The notes: generated by a model not told the origin, from the sequence alone. DNA of 64,000 nt from CAWKPF01 sp963851415 (GCA_963851415.1 CAWKPF010000003.1:2356001-2420000), one strand, 5' to 3'; positions 24,574-31,859 are shown, numbered from the stretch's first letter. Made by a program: numbers and translations.

Positions 24574-24885
24574 ATGAGCCAGCAGACTCACGACGAACCG
24601 CGCCACACCAAAGTGGGCCGGTGGGCTTGCCTGGCCAGTGCCGTCTTAACGATGGGCCTCCTTCTCGCAATGCCAGCCACAGACGGCGGCGCTACAGCTT
24701 GGGAGCTGCCCTTCGCCATCGGAATGTACTTCCTGGCGCCGCTCGCTTCGGCACTCGCCGTTCTCAACGTGCCGTTCGTCTACCGTCGCCCCGTCCTGAT
24801 GCTCATCCTCGCAACACTGGCATACGGCTTCGGAATCATGGCTTTCGTTACGCTTGCCATCAACATGGGCCGCGTCGGGCACTGA
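24574..24885 (+). CDS. Cassette 22: three-helix membrane protein
   Basis: 103 residues of unknown family. A His-containing cytoplasmic N-terminus (QQTHDEPRHTK) is followed by hydrophobic segments near 20-33, 48-66 and 73-97 (LMLILATLAYGFGIMAFVTLA). No partner gene. Confidence 0.6.
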   Translation: MSQQTHDEPRHTKVGRWACLASAVLTMGLLLAMPATDGGATAWELPFAIGMYFLAPLASALAVLNVPFVYRRPVLMLILATLAYGFGIMAFVTLAINMGRVGH

Positions 24886-24926
24886 GGAGACCGTGCCTCA
24901 CCTTCGGAACTGCCGAACGCAGCCCC

Positions 24927-25016
24927 GCCGGATAACCAGCGGATGAACCGGACGAGAACCCGTAGTCGCTGCGCTCCTTCGGGTTCTCGCCGCCCATCTC
25001 AGGCCCGTTGGGCGGC
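24927..25016 (+). repeat. attC22
   Basis: R'' GGATAAC (24930-24936), R' GTTGGGC (25007-25013). Left arm type C (GATGAACCGGACGAG), hairpin AACCCGTAGTCG, right arm CGCCGCCCATCTC. Confidence 0.85.
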
Positions 25017-25041
25017 GCGAGCCAGTTCATCGGACCATTGG

Positions 25042-25047
25042 TAGAAT
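25042..25047 (+). promoter_or_regulatory. -10 hexamer TAGAAT of cassette 23
   Basis: TAGAAT ends 7 nt before the antitoxin ATG (25055), with TTGG directly upstream. Confidence 0.6.
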
Positions 25048-25054
25048 TAGCGTC

Positions 25055-25255
25055 ATGAGCAGAGTAGACGAGCTAGAGCGCGCTGTCCGTGATCTCCCGC
25101 CTGAGGACCTTCGCCAGTTCCGTGAGTGGTTCTTCGAGTTCGATGCCGAGCTGTGGGATCGGCAGATCGAGCGCGATGTCGCGGCCGGGAAACTCGAAGC
25201 CCTAGTCGAAGAAGCCAAGGCGGAACATCGCGAAGGTGGCACTCAGCCTCTGTGA
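25055..25255 (+). CDS. Cassette 23: antitoxin of a RelE-like module
   Basis: 66 residues, acidic and helical (MSRVDELERAVRDLPPEDLRQFREWFFEFDAELWD...). The layout is that of short antitoxins encoded immediately before RelE-like toxins. The stop overlaps the toxin GTG (GTGA at 25252). Confidence 0.78.
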   Translation: MSRVDELERAVRDLPPEDLRQFREWFFEFDAELWDRQIERDVAAGKLEALVEEAKAEHREGGTQPL

Positions 25256-25506
25256 GGCATCTCGCAACCTCGCGTTTCTGGCGGCTCTATCAGGCTCTTT
25301 CTCGTCAGGTCCGAGAGCTTGCCGACAGGAACTTCGATCTCCTCAAGGAGAATCCACGCCATCCTTCTCTCCACTTCAAGAAGGTTGGGAACCTATGGTC
25401 CGCGCGCGTTGGTCTGCAGTACCGTGCTCTCGCCGCCGAGGAGGGCGAGGACATCATCTGGTTCTGGATCGGCAATCACGATGAGTACGATCGGCTCCTC
25501 TCCTAG
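25252..25506 (+). CDS. Cassette 23: RelE/ParE-like toxin
   Basis: 84 residues from the GTG at 25252. Key features: SRFWRLYQALSRQVRELADRNFDLL, HPSLHFKKVGNLWSARVG and a terminal WFWIGNHDEYDRLL, the usual pattern of small RelE-type toxins whose C-terminus ends in HDEYD. A damaged copy of its 3' two-thirds plus attC lies at 36904-37186. Confidence 0.82.
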   Translation: MRHLATSRFWRLYQALSRQVRELADRNFDLLKENPRHPSLHFKKVGNLWSARVGLQYRALAAEEGEDIIWFWIGNHDEYDRLLS

Positions 25507-25521
25507 GGAGGCGTCGACGCG

Positions 25522-25590
25522 CCCGCCCAACCACTGGATGGAGCGGACAGTTACAAGTAGCTGCCGCTCATCCTCGGTCCGTTGGGCGGC
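25522..25590 (+). repeat. attC23
   Basis: R'' GCCCAAC (25525-25531), R' GTTGGGC (25581-25587). Short type B site with one change in the hairpin (AGTTACAAGTAGCT). Confidence 0.9.
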
Positions 25591-25603
25591 GCCACGAGCC
25601 TCG

Positions 25604-25609
25604 TAGAAT
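25604..25609 (+). promoter_or_regulatory. -10 hexamer TAGAAT of cassette 24 (leaderless)
   Basis: TAGAAT ends 6 nt before the GTG at 25616. Confidence 0.55.
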
Positions 25610-25615
25610 GCGATC

Positions 25616-25847
25616 GTGTACTTCGAGATACTCGGAGAGATCCGCTCGATCGAGGTGATCGCCACCGGCAGCTCCATCCGGGACTTGAGCGGCTTGTCGA
25701 GGCGTACGGGGCCTGGACGGTGGCGCAAGCTGAAGGGCGTCGCGGACATCCGCATTGCCGAGGAGTTGTGCGTCGCTGAGATTACACTGGTTCGAAGCTC
25801 ACGGCATCGGCCGCCGCGAGTTCAAGATCAAGCGCTTCCTGGATTGA
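25616..25847 (+). pseudogene. Cassette 24: decayed small toxin-like gene (multiple frameshifts)
   Basis: It starts MYFEILGEIRSIEVIATGSSIRDL, then moves through three frames: RLVEAYG, then GRWRKLKGVADIRIAE, then HWFEAHGIGRREFKIKRFLD with its stop at 25845-25847. Joined, these fragments give a common 70-80 residue small protein that accompanies the next gene's family in TA-like pairs (from memory). At least three 1-nt indels are needed, more than the other broken cassettes, so this one is more likely truly decayed. Confidence 0.7.
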
Positions 25848-25849
25848 CC

Positions 25850-26068
25850 ATGCAGCCAACCTTCGTCATTTGCGTGAATCGCGAGGGCTACGAGGCCTCC
25901 CTCGAGATCCGGAAGGTCTACCGGGCCGTTCCGGACGATACCGCCTCAAGACGCTCAATGACTCGGGTGATCGACGAGTCGGGAGAGGACTACCTCTACC
26001 CCTCGAGCTTTTTCGTCCCGATCGAGGTTCCGGACGAAGCCCAAGAGGCGTTCGCAGCGGCGTCCTAG
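25850..26068 (+). CDS. Cassette 24: conserved small protein, putative antitoxin partner
   Basis: 72 residues: TFVICVNREGYEASLEIRKVYRAVPDD...RVIDESGEDYLYPSSFFVPIEVP. This compact conserved protein is often seen next to small toxin-like genes. It starts 2 nt after the stop of the decayed upstream gene. Function unproven. Confidence 0.7.
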   Translation: MQPTFVICVNREGYEASLEIRKVYRAVPDDTASRRSMTRVIDESGEDYLYPSSFFVPIEVPDEAQEAFAAAS

Positions 26069-26074
26069 CGGCGC

Positions 26075-26087
26075 CCCGCCCAACCAT
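26075..26087 (+). repeat. attC24, left half only
   Basis: R'' GCCCAAC (26078-26084) is present and matches the cassette start TTGGGC, but the rest of the site and the start of the next cassette are missing. The junction runs straight into the interior of a toxin gene. Confidence 0.65.
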
Positions 26088-26283
26088 GCGATCGGTAAGC
26101 GCTGCCACGAACTCCGTGTCCAAGATGAGAACAAGACCTGGCGGATCGTGTACCGCAGAGATTCAGACGCAGTTCTCGTTCTTGACGTCTTCGAGAAGAA
26201 GACAGCCAAGACACCCAAGCGCGTCATCCAAGCCTGCAAGGCGCGACTTCGCAACTACAATGATTGCAATCCGGTAGATCACC
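26088..26283 (+). pseudogene. Cassette 25: RelE/HigB-type toxin, N-terminally truncated
   Basis: The readable part starts at 26091: IGKRCHELRVQDENKTWRIVYRR, then DAVLVLDVFEKKTAKTPKRVIQACKARL, the C-terminal two-thirds of Gp49-like HigB toxins. About 20-30 N-terminal residues are missing because the fragment is fused to the half site attC24. The antitoxin gene that follows was interrupted by an IS. Confidence 0.78.
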
Positions 26284-26286
26284 ACG

Positions 26287-26486
26287 ATGAAGAAGAGCAA
26301 GAAGAAAAAGCTGGAGGCGGCCGGCTGGCGAATCGGTTCGGCAGAGGACTTCCTTGAGCTCAGTCCCGAGGAAGCTGCGTTGGTGGAGATTCGTCTTCGT
26401 CTGGCGCGTTTCGTCCGAGAGCTCCGGCTTCAACAACACCTCACGCAGGAGAAGATGGCAAAGCGCATCGGCTCAAGCCAGTCGCG
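26287..26486 (+). pseudogene. higA: Cassette 25: XRE-family antitoxin (HigA-like), 5' part, IS-interrupted
   Basis: The frame from ATG 26287 gives a Lys-rich start (MKKSKKKKLEAAGWR), then SAEDFLELSPEEAALVEIRLRLA and a helix-turn-helix beginning (LTQEKMAKRIGSSQSR), cut at 26486 by the IS3-family element. The 3' part continues at 29172 as VAKMERADPSVTLDL. Without the insert, the gene would be a normal antitoxin of about 110 residues. Confidence 0.85.
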
Positions 26487-26516
26487 TGAACCGCCCCGGG
26501 AATCCCGGAGACTCCG

Positions 26517-26741
26517 TTAGTTGAGTCTCGCCTCCTCGAGGCAAGGCTGTTGCTGCAGATAGTAGTGGTTCTCATGCTCGACGGGCGGCACGTAGCCGAT
26601 CGGCCCGAGCAGCCTCGCTGTGTTGTACCAGTGCACCCACTCGAGGGTGGCGTACTCGACATCATCCGGGTGACGCCACGGACCTCGGCGCCGGATCACC
26701 TCCGTCTTGTACAGGCCAATCACGGACTCGGCCAGCGCGTT
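26517..26741 (-). pseudogene. IS3 OrfB transposase, C-terminal fragment
   Basis: Reads NALAESVIGLYKTEVIRRRG, then EYATLEWVHWYNTARLLGPIG, the DDE-Glu region of IS3 transposases, to the stop at 26517. It is separated from its N-terminal part by the IS110 element, whose junction falls within the conserved SYDNALAES motif. Confidence 0.9.
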
Positions 26742-26768
26742 GATGCTCCTATAGATTGTCAAGGCCGA

Positions 26769-27854
26769 TCATGCGGCGATGTCAGCCGACGTGGTGCCGC
26801 TCGAGCTCTCCGGAAGTAGCTGGTAGATCTCTCGAGCGACGAATCGTTTGAGGCATCGAATGATGTCCTTCTTCGAGAGTCCGTCGGTGGTGCGGCGTTC
26901 GAGGTAAGCGATCGTCGGGGGATGCCAGCGCATACGGACGATCACGACCCGATAGAGCGCCGCGTTCGCTTGGCGGTTGCCACCGCGGTTGAGGCGATGA
27001 CGGCCACTGGACTTGCCAGATCCGGCCGGGATGGGACAGACGCCGCACATCTTGGCGAACGCCGCCTCCGAGCGAATTCGGTCGGTGTTGTCGCCGGCGG
27101 CGATGAGGAGTTCCGCGGCGGTGTCGAATCCAACCCCAAACCGTTCGAGCATCTGTGGAGCGGTCGCCTTAACCAGGGCCTTGAGCTGGCGGCTGTGGAC
27201 CTTGATCTCTTCATGGAGATCAAGCCATCGCTGAGCCAGGTGCGATAGTGCATGGCGCATTGCGGTTCCAGGGTTTGAAACGTCGCCGTTGGTGTCGAGC
27301 GCTGCACAGGCGAGAACGAGTCTGTGATCGGTGAGCGGCTCGAGCTCGCAGCGAAGCCCATCGTGGGCCGTGACCAAGGTGGCCTTGAGCGTGATCATGG
27401 CCGTAGTGTGAGCTTTCACGGCAGTATCTCTGGCGATCTTGATGACTCGGATGGCTTCGACCCGCCCGTTCGCGAGCTTGGGAATGACCGTGCCGACTCC
27501 CGACAGGACCGTCCGTGCGGCGTGCTCGGCGTCGAGGGGATCACTCTTCCCAGACAAGCGTCGCTGGCCCTTGCGGGGTGGCCTGGCAACCTCCTCGACT
27601 CTGTGGTCGTGGCGGCGCAGAAACCTCGCCAGACCAGAGCCGTAGGATCCGCAGCCTTCGACGCCGAAGGCGTAGATTGGCCCGAGCGAAGCCGCCCAGG
27701 CGAGAAGCTCGGCGTAGCCCTCCGGGCTTGCCGCAACGAGCCTTGCCTCGCCGAGGGTTCCTCCGAGGCCATCGATGGCCACGGCTACGTGCTCGTCCTT
27801 GTGGGTGTCGACGCCGACGATGACATCCGAGCGCTCGAGTGCAATGCTTGGCAT
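26769..27854 (-). CDS. IS110-family transposase
   Basis: 361 residues. The RuvC-like domain starts VIVGVDTHKDEHVAVAID, then FGVEGCGSYGSGLARFL and KSDPLDAEHAAR. The C-terminal transposase domain has FAKMCGVCPIPAGSGKSSGR and LNRGGNRQANAALY with the conserved Ser. Full length and apparently intact, so the element may still be mobile. Confidence 0.94.
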   Translation of the reverse strand: MPSIALERSDVIVGVDTHKDEHVAVAIDGLGGTLGEARLVAASPEGYAELLAWAASLGPIYAFGVEGCGSYGSGLARFLRRHDHRVEEVARPPRKGQRRLSGKSDPLDAEHAARTVLSGVGTVIPKLANGRVEAIRVIKIARDTAVKAHTTAMITLKATLVTAHDGLRCELEPLTDHRLVLACAALDTNGDVSNPGTAMRHALSHLAQRWLDLHEEIKVHSRQLKALVKATAPQMLERFGVGFDTAAELLIAAGDNTDRIRSEAAFAKMCGVCPIPAGSGKSSGRHRLNRGGNRQANAALYRVVIVRMRWHPPTIAYLERRTTDGLSKKDIIRCLKRFVAREIYQLLPESSSGTTSADIAA

Positions 27855-28106
27855 TGGATTGTTGGTCCCTTCAATGGTCGATAGTCCAGCCAGCCTCGAA
27901 GGTCGGGCGAGAAGGACAGGACTGCGATGGGACCTGGTGGGTCAGGCTCCTATTAGGTCACTGCTCGCCCGGCCGGAGAGGCGCGATGCCGTTGCTCGGG
28001 TGGCCGACACGTCAACGCAAGGACACGAAGTCGGTCATAACATGGGTCAGGCCACCCGAAACAACGACCCCAGAAGCGTTCCACTTCTGGCAGCAGGATC
28101 TTCGCA
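27855..28106 (-). ncRNA. Candidate bridge-RNA region of the IS110-group element
   Basis: Non-coding end upstream of the transposase, where IS110-group elements encode the bridge RNA that pairs with target and donor. RNA limits were not resolved by eye. The target here is an IS3 orfB sequence (codons SYD/NAL), so the target-binding loop should pair with it. Confidence 0.4.
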
Positions 28107-28799
28107 GTCATACGAGTCACCTCGGCTTCCCACCGAGGGCTCGATCCCGGCCTCCGCGAGGCGCTCCGTGTAGCGAATCGAGAGGTACTGCACGCCCCGG
28201 TCCGAGTGATGGACCAGGCGACCCTCCGGTGCCTCGCCACGGTCGTACAGGGCCTGCTCCAGCGCATCCAGAGCCAGGTCCGTGCGCAGCGAGGACGACA
28301 CCCGCCACCCCACGATGCTCCGGGCGTACGCGTCGATCACGAAGGCCACGTAGGCGAAGCCTCGCCACGTCGCTACGTACGTCAGGTCCGACAGCCACAG
28401 CTGGTTCGGGCGGCTCGCACCGAAGTCCCGATCTACCAGATCGAGCGGACGCCTTGCGGCCTCGTCCGGCACCGTGGTCTTGAAGCGTCGACCCCGGACC
28501 GCGCCTCGCAGCCCCTGGCGACGCATAAGGCGAGCCACCGTGCACCGAGCGACCTCGGTCCCTTCTCGCTTCAGGTGGCGCCACACCTTGCGCACGCCAT
28601 ACACCTCGAAGTTCTCTCGGTGTACGCGCTCGATCTCCTCGGTGAGGAGCTCGTCGCACTTCACCCGGGCCGGGCGGCGGCTCGGGTCTCGTTCTCGAGC
28701 CTTGTGCTCGTAGTACGTCGACGGGGCGATCGGCACCAGGCGGCAGATCGGCTCGACCCCGTAGCACCCTCGGTGCTCATCGACAAACGCCATCACCAC
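28107..28799 (-). pseudogene. IS3 OrfB transposase, N-terminal fragment
   Basis: From the ATG at 28799: HTH_21-like start (FVDEHRGCYGVEPICRLVPIAPSTYY), then the integrase core with WLSDLTYVATWRGFAYVAFVIDAY and HHSDRGVQYLS (first and second Asp). It overlaps orfA by 7 nt, consistent with production of OrfAB by -1 frameshifting. Interrupted after GDSYD. Confidence 0.9.
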
Positions 28800-29116
28800 T
28801 TCCCTCGGCGGTCGAGCTCCGCCTGGGCGAAATATGCCGAGGCCTTGCGTAGAATTTCGTTCGCCCGCTTCAGCTCACGGTTCTCACGCTGGAGCTCCTT
28901 GAGCTCTTCGCGCTCGGTCGTCGTCAGACCGGCCCGGCGACCCGCATCACGCTCAGCCTGCCGAACCCACTTCCTGAGGGTTTCCGCTGTGCAGCCAATC
29001 TTCGGGGCGATCGACTGCATCGCTGCCCACTGTGAGCCGTGCTGCGTCTCCTGCTCCTGGACCAGGCGCACGGCACGCTCCCTGACCTCCGGCGAGTACT
29101 TGCTTCGTCTTCCCAT
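28793..29116 (-). CDS. IS3-family OrfA (transposase helix-turn-helix subunit)
   Basis: 107 residues: SPEVRERAVRLVQEQETQHGS, IAPKIGCTAETLRKWVRQAE (HTH), then a leucine-zipper-like helix ELKELQRENRELKRANEIL. It binds the terminal repeats and normally fuses with OrfB by frameshifting. Intact. Confidence 0.92.
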   Translation of the reverse strand: MGRRSKYSPEVRERAVRLVQEQETQHGSQWAAMQSIAPKIGCTAETLRKWVRQAERDAGRRAGLTTTEREELKELQRENRELKRANEILRKASAYFAQAELDRRGKW

Positions 29117-29167
29117 GACTCCGATTCTCCCAAGGAATCGAGTCTCCGGAAAACCCGGGGCGGTTCA

Positions 29168-29292
29168 CGCGAGTCGCCAAGATGGAACGGGCAGACCCAT
29201 CTGTGACCCTCGACCTGATGGTCCGCTCGATCGTCGCACTCGGGAAGAGCCCCGAAGAAGTCGGCCGCATCATCTCCTCGAAGGCCGCATAA
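29168..29292 (+). pseudogene. higA: Cassette 25: XRE antitoxin, 3' part after the IS3 element
   Basis: Begins with the CGCG duplication, then VAKMERADPSVTLDLMVRSI and VALGKSPEEVGRIISSKAA to the TAA at 29290-29292 in the attC25 core. This is the second half of the XRE helix-turn-helix and C-terminal tail of the gene at 26287. Confidence 0.82.
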
Positions 29293-29352
29293 CCAGCGGA
29301 TCGAGCGGACAGCTACAAGTAGCTGCCGCTCATCCTTGGTCCGTTATGCGGC
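29284..29352 (+). repeat. attC25
   Basis: R'' GCATAAC (29287-29293), R' GTTATGC (29343-29349). Short type B site, AGCTACAAGTAGCT hairpin. Confidence 0.9.
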
Positions 29353-29376
29353 CTACACCGAGGAAGCCTGCTAGCG

Positions 29377-29883
29377 ATGGCACTCGCTGACTACGACCTC
29401 ACCTTCCTCAGGCATGCCACTGCCTTGGTTGATGAGCATCTGGACCTTCTGGACGAAGAGGCCAGCAAGAGCCCGGACCCCGACTCCTTTGGAGTCTACG
29501 ACCGGATCAACTACACAACGGGCTTCGGATTTGTAGCCTGTCAGACGAACATCGGAGCGATCAGCGCCCGTCAAGTGAAGAAGAAGAGCGTGGCACTCGA
29601 GGCTGGCCCGAAGCACAGCTCTGGCGCCACGATTGCGTCACTCGTGAATGCTTGCGCCAACCATTGGAAGCACAGCGGCGAATGGCCTGCGCCCGCGCTT
29701 CGAGACCATCACGCGCAGAGAACGACGTCTACGCTCGCCAAGCTCGGCGTCGATACCGAGCAATCGTACACTCTAGTCAACGCTCTCTACGCCCTCACTG
29801 ACCAGGCGCCGAGTCGCTTCCGATTCTTGGTTCCAATGCTGATCCAGTGGAGAGATTCGTATGAGAACGGCCGGCCCGCATAA
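29377..29883 (+). CDS. Cassette 26: hypothetical protein
   Basis: 168 residues with no recognised family, signal or membrane helix. The N-terminal helix (FLRHATALVDEHLDLLDEEAS) precedes an aromatic stretch (YDRINYTTGFGFVACQ) and a C-terminal helical domain. The stop lies in the attC26 core. Clean boundaries (TTATGC / GCATAAC). Confidence 0.65.
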   Translation: MALADYDLTFLRHATALVDEHLDLLDEEASKSPDPDSFGVYDRINYTTGFGFVACQTNIGAISARQVKKKSVALEAGPKHSSGATIASLVNACANHWKHSGEWPAPALRDHHAQRTTSTLAKLGVDTEQSYTLVNALYALTDQAPSRFRFLVPMLIQWRDSYENGRPA

Positions 29884-29961
29884 CCAAACGCTGGAGGCGG
29901 GCGAGAAACCTCGGCTTGCGTCTTCGGTTCCTCGCCGCTCAGCTTGGGTCCGTTGGGCGGC
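29875..29961 (+). repeat. attC26
   Basis: R'' GCATAAC (29878-29884), R' GTTGGGC (29952-29958). Diverged arms (CTGGAGGCGGGCGAG / CTCGCCGCTCAGC) with an AAACCTCGG hairpin. Confidence 0.85.
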
Positions 29962-29962
29962 C

Positions 29963-29991
29963 TTGCGGTGGCACTACATTGTAGTTACACT
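29963..29991 (+). promoter_or_regulatory. Promoter of the cassette 27 brnTA operon
   Basis: TTGCGG (29963-29968), 17 bp, TACACT (29986-29991), ending 6 nt before the brnT GTG at 29998, so the transcript should be leaderless. Confidence 0.55.
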
Positions 29992-29997
29992 ATGTAG

Positions 29998-30294
29998 GTG
30001 AGCGATCTCCGATTCGATCGGGATCCGAAGAAGGCCAAGGCCAACGTCGCCAAGCATGGCGTCACTTTCGAGGAAGCGACGACCGTCTTCTTCGATGAGA
30101 GCGGCCTCTTCATGCCCGATCCCGAGCACTCGGACTCCGAGGATCGCTTCCTTCTCCTCGGCCTCAGCCAGGCCCTCAAGCTTCTGGTTGTCTGCCACTG
30201 CTACCGGGAGAGTGAGGAGGTCATCCGCATCATCAACGCCCGAAAGGCCGACCGCTCGGAGGGCCGGCAATACGGCGAGCGCCTACCAAAATGA
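29998..30294 (+). CDS. brnT: Cassette 27: BrnT-family toxin
   Basis: 98 residues from GTG: RFDRDPKKAKANVAKHGVTFEEA, DRFLLLGLSQALKLLVVCH, and IRIINARKADRSEGRQY, the full BrnT pattern. Predicted RelE-fold ribonuclease. The ATGA overlap with brnA (30291) indicates coupling. Confidence 0.92.
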   Translation: MSDLRFDRDPKKAKANVAKHGVTFEEATTVFFDESGLFMPDPEHSDSEDRFLLLGLSQALKLLVVCHCYRESEEVIRIINARKADRSEGRQYGERLPK

Positions 30295-30509
30295 AGAAGA
30301 GCTACGATTTCTCCAAGGCGAAGCGTAACCCCTACGCCAAGCGTCTCAAGAAGCAGATCACTATTCGTATCGATAGCCCCACGCTCGAGTACTTCAAGGA
30401 ACTATCTGAGGAGCTGGGAATCCCCTACCAGACCCTCATCAATCTCTATCTGAGCGAGTGCGCTCGATCCGAGAAGCGGCCATCCCTGAAGTGGAAAGCG
30501 TCAGCGTGA
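30291..30509 (+). CDS. brnA: Cassette 27: BrnA-family antitoxin
   Basis: 72 residues: MKKSYDFSKAKRNPYAKRLK, then ITIRIDSPTLEYFKELSEELGIPYQTLINLYLSECA in pieces, the ribbon-helix-helix DNA-binding domain of BrnA. It binds BrnT and autorepresses. The pair is intact. Confidence 0.92.
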   Translation: MKKSYDFSKAKRNPYAKRLKKQITIRIDSPTLEYFKELSEELGIPYQTLINLYLSECARSEKRPSLKWKASA

Positions 30510-30512
30510 TCG

Positions 30513-30599
30513 GCCGCCCAACCAGCGGATCGAGCGGACGAAAAACAGTTCGGCTTCGCCTTCCAGTTCTCGCCGCTCATCCTGCGTCCGTTAGCCGGC
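30513..30599 (+). repeat. attC27
   Basis: R'' GCCCAAC (30516-30522), R' GTTAGCC (30590-30596). Type B arms with a CAGTTCGGCTTCGCC hairpin like that of attC3. Confidence 0.9.
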
Positions 30600-30612
30600 T
30601 CTAAATCAGCCA

Positions 30613-30640
30613 TTGACCTACTCCGCCATTGGCTTAGAAT
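30613..30640 (+). promoter_or_regulatory. Promoter of cassette 28
   Basis: TTGACC (30613-30618), 16 bp, TAGAAT (30635-30640), ending 5 nt before the GTG at 30646. The best -35/-10 pair in the array. Confidence 0.65.
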
Positions 30641-30645
30641 AGGTC

Positions 30646-30936
30646 GTGCGATTCGAATGGGATGAGGCGAAGAACGTCGCCAACCAGAAGAAGCACGGCG
30701 TCTCCTTCGAGGAGGCAAGGTCGCTATTCGAGTCCGGAGTTGACTAGCTCGAGATCTTCGACGCCGAGCACTCCGTTGAGGAGGATCGCTTCTTCGCCAT
30801 CGGCCCAATCGACCGTGGAGTGGTACTGGTCGTTTGGGTGGATCGTGGCGAAGGCCTGATCCGGATCATCAGCGCTCGAATGGCAACGCGCCACGAACTC
30901 AGAATACTGGAAGAACGAATGCGAGACTCTCAATGA
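30646..30936 (+). pseudogene. brnT: Cassette 28: BrnT-like toxin with an in-frame TAG
   Basis: The frame from GTG 30646 reads RFEWDEAKNVANQKKHGVSFEEA, then a TAG at 30745-30747 where family members have Tyr (D-stop-LEIFD), then continues RFFAIGPIDRGVVLVVWVD and IRIISARMATRHELR to 30936. A single TAC to TAG change kills the toxin; the rest is intact. The antitoxin overlaps its end. Confidence 0.85.
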
Positions 30937-31223
30937 GCGACATCCCGGAACTCACGAAGGCCGACTTCAAGTCAGCAATATCGGCGCGCCAACGTCGTCG
31001 CCTCATCCGCGGGGAGTTCGAGAGTGGCGAAGACGTCGCCGCACTTCGCCACTTCGTGGGTCTTTCCCAAGTCCGGTTTGCCGAGGCGCTCGGCATCAGC
31101 GTTCACACCCTCCGAAACTGGGAACAAGGACGAAGGTTCCCCGAGGGTCCTGCCCTTGCCCTTCTTCGCATCACTGCTCGCCACCCTCGCATCATTCGCG
31201 AGAACCTGCGTGAGGCGGCGTAG
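30933..31223 (+). CDS. Cassette 28: XRE-family antitoxin
   Basis: 96 residues from ATG 30933 (ATGA overlap with the toxin frame). SAISARQRRRLIRGEFESGED precedes a clear helix-turn-helix (LRHFVGLSQVRFAEALGISVHTLRNWEQG). This type is usually partnered with BrnT- or HigB-like toxins in place of BrnA. Intact, so it survives beside a dead toxin and may act as a solo repressor. Confidence 0.87.
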   Translation: MSDIPELTKADFKSAISARQRRRLIRGEFESGEDVAALRHFVGLSQVRFAEALGISVHTLRNWEQGRRFPEGPALALLRITARHPRIIRENLREAA

Positions 31224-31233
31224 TGCAATCGTC

Positions 31234-31323
31234 GCCGCATAACCAGGCGCTCAAGAGGACGCAAACAGGTCGCCGCTTCGTGGCTCCCTGTCTGCGCCTT
31301 TGAGCTTGGGCCAGTTAGATGCC
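31234..31323 (+). repeat. attC28
   Basis: R'' GCATAAC (31237-31243), R' GTTAGAT (31314-31320). Type A-like arms (TCAAGAGGACG / CGCCTTTGAGC). R'' does not match the cassette start TTAGCC. Confidence 0.87.
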
Positions 31324-31858
31324 TCACGCCATGACTCTGTCGACAGTCCTAGCAACGCTACTGGCTCTCTGGATCCCAGCTGCTCCGCCTCAACAGGAGG
31401 TGGAACTCGCTGGTCCCGATTTTCCCGTCTACTTGCAGTACAAGGCGTTCCTCTCCGCCGCCCACGACTCAGTGGAGTCGGAGGATCCGCTGTATGAGCC
31501 CCTCGTGTCAGAGTTGGGAGTCGCCTCCAACTCCTCCGCCCTAGCTGCGTTCGCGGACGCCATCGCAGGTTTCCGCGCCAGCGCCCCGATGCATCCGTCT
31601 CCTCAAGAAGGTGAGAATTCGGCTGCTCGCCGAGCGCGGGAGTTGGAGTGGCTACGAGAGGACGTAGAGTACGTCGCCCGGGCATATCGATCCATCGTTG
31701 ACGTCGTCTGTGAGTTCGGACTCGGAATCGATGCGATCGACCGATTCCTCGAGGTCCACATCCTGCCTGGCCTATCTGGCACGGCCACGCCGGAGGAGTG
31801 GGATCAGCTGAGGTCTGTCACAGACACGATGCGCCCTGTAGAAGCATGCCCTCGCTGA
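31319..31858 (+). CDS. Cassette 29: exported hypothetical protein
   Basis: 179 residues; the ATG at 31319 is formed within the R' core (GTTAG-ATG-C), and a second ATG at 31331 is an alternative. Signal peptide MTLSTVLATLLALWIPAAPP. The mature part is acidic and helical (ARRARELEWLREDVEYVARAY). No known family. Confidence 0.65.
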   Translation: MPHAMTLSTVLATLLALWIPAAPPQQEVELAGPDFPVYLQYKAFLSAAHDSVESEDPLYEPLVSELGVASNSSALAAFADAIAGFRASAPMHPSPQEGENSAARRARELEWLREDVEYVARAYRSIVDVVCEFGLGIDAIDRFLEVHILPGLSGTATPEEWDQLRSVTDTMRPVEACPR

Positions 31859-31859
31859 C

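Larger units (their letters stand above)
26742..28106 (-). mobile_element. IS110-family element (IS110 group) nested in the IS3 element
   Basis: About 1.37 kb precisely splitting the IS3 orfB between the codons for SYD and NAL. No target duplication or long terminal repeats are seen, as usual for IS110. The longer non-coding end (27855-28106, 252 bp) lies 5' of the transposase, as in the IS110 group, unlike the IS1111-type element at 10 kb. Confidence 0.88.
26487..29167 (-). mobile_element. IS3-family element, itself interrupted by an IS110-family element
   Basis: Terminal repeats start TGAACCGCCCCGGG at both ends (26487-26500 and the complement at 29154-29167) and match over most of 27 bp. 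A CGCG duplication flanks it (26483-26486 and 29168-29171). Without the nested element it is about 1.32 kb. It encodes orfA (28793-29116) and orfB (split), as in the IS51/IS3 groups, all on the minus strand. Confidence 0.92.

Noticed and set aside
27324..27884. Plus-strand ORF of 186 codons inside the IS110 element
   Set aside because: It is antisense to the transposase, whose DEDD and serine motifs are clear.
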